DNA from: Chara braunii | Taxonomy: Eukaryota; Streptophyta; Charophyceae; Charales; Characeae | Reading direction: 5' to 3' | Assembly (NCBI GenBank): GCA_003427395.1 | Contig: BFEA01000122.1 | Coordinates: 2,941,033-2,972,283 of the forward strand | Length of the DNA stretch: 31,251 nucleotides | Shown here: piece after piece, positions 26,577 to 31,251 of the stretch | Position numbering within the stretch: the stretch's first letter is position 1 | Layout: each line of letters opens with the position of its first letter | Translations under genes and position numbers: made by a program | Notes under the pieces: model-generated | Told to the model about the DNA's origin: nothing | The model's input: only the letters and a program-made list of their open reading frames with translations | The model's database searches: none

Positions 26577-26768
26577 GATAAACCTTGAAGCACAGAAAAA
26601 AAGTTTTTTTTTTTTTTTTTTTTTTCGGAGGAATCGAACTTTTCATTACCAAAGGACGACAGGGGGGCCGGGAATACACCCCAAGAAGCCCTTTGGTAAT
26701 GAAAAGTTTGATTCCTCCAAAAAAAAAAAAAAAAAAAAAAACTTTTTTTCTGTGCTTCAAGGTTTATC
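26577..26768. repeat. Foldback with 79-bp arms including the homopolymers
   Basis: The left arm (26577-26655) and right arm (26690-26768) are complementary at about 77 of 79 positions, including a run of about 21 T facing about 22 A. The loop is 34 bases. A transcript through the intron would carry a near-perfect 79-bp hairpin. Confidence 0.92.
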
Positions 26769-26996
26769 AGTGCAGAAAAAAGTTAAAAAAAGCCCTCTCT
26801 GCTTTAAAACAACACTCCAATTGCCCCTGAGTAGGCTTTTCTTTTTTTGATTGGCCTAATTTATGCTACGTGTTTTTAACTTCTTATGCCTCTTTTTTCT
26901 GTCGTTGTCTTTGTCTTTGTTCTTTTTTTTTTTTTTTTTCGGGAATTAAGTTTAATTCAACACAGGCAATCCGATGAACTGCCCGGGGCCAAGTCC

Positions 26997-27150
26997 CACT
27001 AGCAGCGTTGAGCTACCTCAACGCCTGAATGTGGACGTTTTTGCGGAGATGTGCCGAAATGGTGTTGAGTTTCCTGAACTGCACGTCTCCACAAAAAGCC
27101 GTCCAGATTCAGGCGTTGAGGTAGATCAACGCTGCTAGTGGGACTTGGCC
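26997..27150. mobile_element. MITE, same TIR family, copy c (154 bp foldback)
   Basis: The ends GGCCAAGTCCCACTAGCAGC are perfect inverted repeats, the first 51 bp of each arm differ at two positions, and pairing continues with mismatches almost to the centre. The flanks CCCGG (26992-26996) and CCCGT (27151-27155) look like a decayed 5-bp target duplication. The termini match copies a and b. Confidence 0.88.
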
Positions 27151-27329
27151 CCCGTAGTAATGCTGTATATTTTGTCGCAATCCATCTATTATTGCTGTAA
27201 TACAGTAATTGGCTTTTTTTTTTTTTTTCTTGTTCTTTTCTTTTTCGCCAGTCGTTGGGGGTCGTTTTCAGCGGAAGGAAATTCTGAATCTTTATTTGAT
27301 GAGTAATACACAATCAACTTTGTGGATTC

Positions 27330-27365
<36 letters not shown>

Positions 27366-27654
27366 CCCGGCAACATCAGCCGGTTGATTCGATTCGTTCC
27401 GAGAGGATGATCTCTGATTTGAAACGATTTGAAAATATTTAATTTATTCATTAATTGAATTCAATTCAGTTTGATTTTGAGTCCGTCGTGTATGAAGTGA
27501 TTGGTTGGATTGATGACGGTCACCATGAAAAGGCGAGCAAAACGTATTTTTTCCATTTCGGGAAAAACCTGCCGCCGTAGTCTGCGGCAGATGCGCATGA
27601 ACTACGTACTGAAGGATTTTTGAGCGATAACAGAAAGGGAAGAGGGAGTAGAGA

Positions 27655-27750
27655 CGATGGAGGAGGGAGGAGGGAGGCGGGAGGAGGGAGGCGGGAGGAG
27701 GGAGGAGGGAGGAGGGAGATGGTGAGGGAGGAGGGAGATGGTGAGGGAGG
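27655..27750. repeat. GGA-rich minisatellite
   Basis: Repeats of GGAGGGA and GGAGGCGGGA type, purine-only on the plus strand. Confidence 0.9.
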
Positions 27751-28304
27751 ATTGGAGTTCTGTCTCGAAGCGCTGTCGAACCATCGCGCGCAACAGGGTA
27801 CTGGGTAGACGACCGACCCTACCAGTAGGGTAGTGATTTTGAGTCGATTTTGAGTCGAGAGCTAGGGGGCGGGGGGCCGGGGGACGGGGGGCGGAGAAGG
27901 GCGCTATTTAAGGGGAGGGGCGTAGGGTACTGGAAAAGCTCACCGAGTATGTATGAATAAGGGCATCCTCACAATGGCACTTTTCTAAATGTATCTGACT
28001 ACAATTACGGCCGGATCTGGATGCATCTGACTGCAATCACGTCCAGAGCTGAGTAGAACAACTCCCTGGGATGTGTATGACCTAAGGCGCTGAACACCCG
28101 ACTGTCTTTTCCAGATCGGGAAATCCTTTCCATAACTTTCATGGGAAACCAAATGGATGAGATGTCCGTTCCCACCTATACCAAGATCCCTTTCAAGAGA
28201 ACGCATGGGCGTTAGCGTGCGTTGCATCTGGCCAAGAAACCACCCTCGGTGGACTCAGAAAACCCCGTTTGTTCTACTGGAAGTCGAAAGAAGCAGGAGA
28301 AGAA

Positions 28305-28700
28305 AAAGCAGGAGGAGGAGGAGGAGGAGGAAGAAGTCAAGCAATGGCCGATTGGTCTGCACACGGATGTCGAGTCGAGTTGTTATTGCCAATCTGAAGA
28401 AGAAGAAGAAGAAGAAGAAGAAGAAGAAGAGTGGACAATACCTGTCCTTTGCACATGCTTTGAGAGAGGGACAATGGAACACGGAATTCACTGCACTCAG
28501 TGAAAACGCGCTCATTGAAGAAGAAGAAGAAGAAGAAGAAGAAGAAGAAGAGGGTAGGAGGAGGGGAAGCCCGTGGAAAGAACTGCGTCAAGAAGTTCTT
28601 TTTGTGAGGCAGAAATCAAGAGATTGCCTTTACGAAGCAAAGAAAGAGCTTCGAGCAAGAGAAGAAGAACTAGAAGAAGAACTAGAAGCACTAGAAGAAG
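28305..28700. repeat. GAG/GAA trinucleotide arrays in intron 1
   Basis: (GAG)n lies near 28312-28335, and (GAA)n near 28398-28430 and 28517-28552, with degenerate GAA/CTAGAA repeats after 28650. They create an open frame of about 210 codons that is Lys/Glu low complexity and not a gene. Confidence 0.85.
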
Positions 28701-28776
28701 AACGTGCCACAATGAGTAAGGACGACGAGGAGGAGGAATACGAGGAGAAGCCGAGCAAGGAGGCAAGCAGAAGAAT

Positions 28777-28820
28777 TGAATTGAATTGAATTGAATCGAA
28801 TTGAATTGAATTGAATTGAA
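28777..28820. repeat. (TTGAA)n microsatellite
   Basis: About eight pentamer units with one TTGAATC variant. Confidence 0.93.
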
Positions 28821-29347
28821 CAAGTCTGGAGGCCAATCACCATACTTCCATACTTTGTGAACACCAAATTGACAACCTCGCCGCCGTGGACAACATAGCC
28901 AATTTGGTGATGATGATGATGGTGATCAATGATAGAGATGATAAGAACAAAGATGATAATGGTGATGATGAGCAGCGAGAAAGATAAGCAAACTCGTTAA
29001 TTTTTTTATTATTATTTTTTTAGTTCATTCTTTTTTTTGTGTCTGCGAAAATCAGAATTGGGCAACGCGGATGGGAGGAGCTCACGATGCACGAGAGGAG
29101 AAATCTGCCAGACAAAGGCCACAAAAACACACACTCGCAAAAGACAAAACCCGTCCCTAAGAGAGAGATGTAGAAGAAGAGAAATCTCGTTGTCGTCAAC
29201 GTGTTTTGATTCGTCCATGCTTTTTTTTTCCCCCCTATCGATTTTGGTACTGACTCTCCTTATCTGTTTTTTTTTGTTTTTTCTCTTTTGTCTTTTGTCT
29301 TTTGTCTTTTGTCTTTTCTCTTTTCTGTTCTTGTCTGGAATTTGCAG

Positions 29348-29414
29348 TACTTGGTTCCATTTGCGCTCAATTTATCGGGCTCTGTCTTCTTCTTCGCCGC
29401 GCTGGGAAACCACG
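29348..29414 (+). CDS. TMEM234-family membrane protein, exon 2
   Basis: This 67-bp exon lies between a strong acceptor (TTTGCAG|TAC) and a perfect donor (CG|GTAAGT, from 29415). It encodes YLVPFALNLSGSVFFFAALG followed by NH and one spare base, so the next exon begins in phase 1. The stretch corresponds to the second membrane segment of TMEM234 proteins (animal forms have YLMPFLLN at this place), and it joins in frame to QWE at the end of exon 1. The following exons, which should carry the conserved LAVP region and the last two membrane segments, are not visible in the remaining 1.8 kb and probably lie beyond the window. Confidence 0.85.
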
Positions 29415-29869
29415 GTAAGTTGCCAACGGGCGTTCCGGCTTCCCCCGAGCACAACGCACCCTCGTTTTGGCTGCACCTGACCGGAAAGATCGCTAGTATA
29501 CATTCAGAATCAGGGTTCGTTATGTTCGGCAGACGACTGTACCCCAGTTGGTACACCCATCATATAAACTGTTGAAATACTTTTGAGTTTTCACGATTTT
29601 TTACAAGGTTTAAAGGAAGAACAAGGTAAGGCACAGTTGCTTTCGTAGCTTTTTTTTTCACTGTTTACTGCGCAGGATCCGGGTACTTTTAAGTTTTAAC
29701 TAGTTTCCCGCTGGCCGGTAGGAACCTTAAGAGGTTATGTTTCTTGGCTCCTCTGATCCGAAGAGGTATTTTCCATGCTTGCCGGTGATAAGCAACGGGA
29801 CTGGTTCCCCCCAGAATATACAGGGGCTGTGTTGAAAAAAGAAATAATAAAATGAAAAAAAAAAAAAAT

Positions 29870-29938
29870 CGAGGCTACCAGCCGGGCCGCCCGGGTCCCG
29901 GGTGGCCAGCCCGTGCAAGGACCAGGGAAGGTCCCAGN
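29870..29938 (+). repeat. GC-rich island between A runs, copy 1
   Basis: GGCTACCAG is followed by CCCGGGTCCCGGGTGGCC and ends in GGTCCCAG and poly(A), including an N at 29938. It is self-complementary and resembles the body of a short retroposon. Confidence 0.6.
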
Positions 29939-30103
29939 AAAAAAAAAAAAAAAAAAAAAAAACCGAAAAAAACTATGTTATGCAGAAAAATAAACTGAAC
30001 AACTTTTGCCTCAGGGTCACATCGAAATTCTGCACCAAATTAAGAAAAAAAAAATAAAATTAAAAAAATATTTTTATTTTTATTTTTATTTTTTTAATTG
30101 TTT

Positions 30104-30148
30104 TTGGCCCGGCCGGGCAAGTGGCCCCGGGCCACTCTGGTAGCCTAG
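30104..30148 (-). repeat. GC-rich island, copy 2, inverted
   Basis: The minus strand starts AGGCTACCAG as in copy 1, then GTGGCCCGGGGCCAC (a 6-bp palindromic stem) and CCCGGCCGGG, and runs into AAAAAT repeats. It is a related element in opposite orientation. Confidence 0.6.
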
Positions 30149-31158
30149 AAAAAAAATACTACAAATAATATTTAATAAAAATAAATAAACAAATAAATAA
30201 ATACTAACCGCAGTTCGAATCCAGATGGACATAGATTACCAGATGGAACTAGAATTATCTGGGGCCGGTCAGTTGCACGACGATATCTCAAGGCCGTGGC
30301 CGTTTTAAGAAAAGAAAGGGAAAGAGGGGCCGGGGATCTGTGTTCCATGGAGTATAGCTAAGCCAACGCGCGATAAGATAGTGAATAACACCCTGAGAAA
30401 AGAGTTCTTTTGGGTAGGGGAGGGGGAAGGGGGGAGGAGAGAGAGAGAGCGAACGGAACCGGGACGGAGAACGAATGGAACATAAGAGGGTAGCCGGAAA
30501 AAAGGAGGTAAAAAACAAACAAACAAACGAAAAGGAAAAGAAAGGGGATGTTGAACACTGTATGTTCCCTGGCGGCACGTGCTCGGGAGATATATGGGCA
30601 GGAAAAGGAGTGCAATTGGGTATCCTTGTGAACATCCACATCATCCTCACCGTAGCTGTCCTATCTGCCGAGGTGGGAACAGTTAAAGAAAAAAAGAAAA
30701 AAAGAGAAAAAAAAAAAGAAAATAAGAAAAAAGAAAAAATATGTTGATTGTGACAAGTGGATTATCTGTGGGATGTGTCATTTGCTTTGTTTTCCTGTCA
30801 GGAGGTTTCCTCCTCCTCCTTTTCTTTACCTCTTTGCCTTCTGGTTGCGTACAAGTGGGTCCTTATGATACACGGGGATGGGGGCAGCCAGCACTCAACC
30901 TGTCATCCACGTGGCTGGCCTTGTACGTAAGAGGTGATGAACAGGTGGGGCTTTCCTTCCTTCTTTTCCTTTCCTTGTTTTGCCTTTTTCCGCCTTTGCG
31001 CTCCGATTCACAGTGTGACAATATATATGTATATATGGAGCTTTCCTTCCTTCTTTCCTTTTTTGTGTTGTGTGACGATATATATACTCCGATTTCCAGT
31101 GTGACAATATATCTATACACATATATGTCGTCAACCAGGACTGCCCAGTAAACCGTAG

Positions 31159-31159
<1 letters not shown>

Positions 31160-31251
<92 letters not shown>
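31160..31251. repeat. (CA)n(GA)n compound microsatellite at the window edge
   Basis: About 18 CA units are followed by about 28 GA units, which run off the window. Confidence 0.97.

Larger units (their letters stand above)
25587..29347 (+). other. Intron 1 of the TMEM234-like gene (3761 bp)
   Basis: It starts GTAATC and ends TTTGCAG. The 3' end has a pyrimidine tract made of TTTTGTC repeats (29286-29320). The intron contains U6 fragments, two MITEs, a 79-bp-arm foldback, a split hairpin module and several microsatellites. Long glutamate- or lysine-rich frames at 28157-28789 are products of GAA/GAG repeats. Confidence 0.8.
29415..31251 (+). other. Probable intron 2, no further exon found
   Basis: After the donor at 29415 I find no segment resembling the next TMEM234 exon. 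The stretch holds poly(A) runs, GC-rich islands, an AG/GA-rich tract and terminal microsatellites. Confidence 0.5.

Noticed and set aside
28157-28789. 210-codon open frame rich in Glu, Lys and Arg
   Set aside because: It consists of GAG/GAA microsatellites inside the TMEM234-like intron and shows no protein-like region of its own.
30475-31151. Missing TMEM234 exon 3 in the segment around TVAVLSAEVG
   Set aside because: The similarity to the LAVP region is superficial, there is no suitable acceptor in phase 1, and the flanks are Lys-rich simple sequence.

Overview
This is a repeat-rich nuclear window from a eukaryote with a large genome. The evidence is spliceosomal intron borders, non-LTR retrotransposons with poly(A) tails, snRNA- and tRNA-derived retrosequences, long homopolymers and microsatellites, and scaffold Ns (13747-13831 and single Ns). 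A green-lineage host (streptophyte alga or land plant) fits best. The reasons are the LINE type with a C-terminal zf-RVT-like finger, the plant-style type III hammerhead ribozyme and a TMEM234-family gene. This placement is inference; no marker gene fixes the species.

Layout. 1-663: two short unrecognised ORFs on the minus strand, one running off the edge. 720-2370: no recognisable gene, but a 54-bp tandem repeat at about 1974-2296. 2375-3975: an unusual array of about 24 consecutive short-loop hairpins, with a complete hammerhead ribozyme at 3729-3781. 4061-about 11900: LINE-A, whose 5' half (5' UTR monomers plus ORF1) is inverted relative to its 3' half (ORF2). A likely target-site duplication suggests it landed inside the hairpin array, which resumes at 11901. 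12021-12600: a U6-derived fragment, a tRNA-like element and GC-rich sequence. 12633-13307: an unrecognised ORF. 13456-13905: duplicated GA-rich sequence with a gap. 13976-about 22930: LINE-B, a second, different and decayed LINE with a long 3' UTR-like tail. 23136-24863: small repeats, a tRNA-derived SINE-like sequence, foldbacks, a MITE and a split U2 snRNA fragment. 25215-29414: two exons of the only recognisable cellular gene, a TMEM234-family membrane protein. Its 3.76-kb intron 1 is packed with U6 fragments, MITEs, foldbacks and microsatellites. The last 1.8 kb is probably intron 2.

Two RNA-structure signals stand out. One is the hammerhead embedded in a hairpin array, resembling a retrozyme or other structured-RNA element. 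The other is a 24-bp hairpin module present eight times in unrelated contexts, with one compensatory base-pair change. It occurs in the 3' tails of both LINEs, and one copy is split by a MITE with a clean 5-bp target duplication. The LINEs probably supplied the machinery that moved the snRNA- and tRNA-derived sequences.
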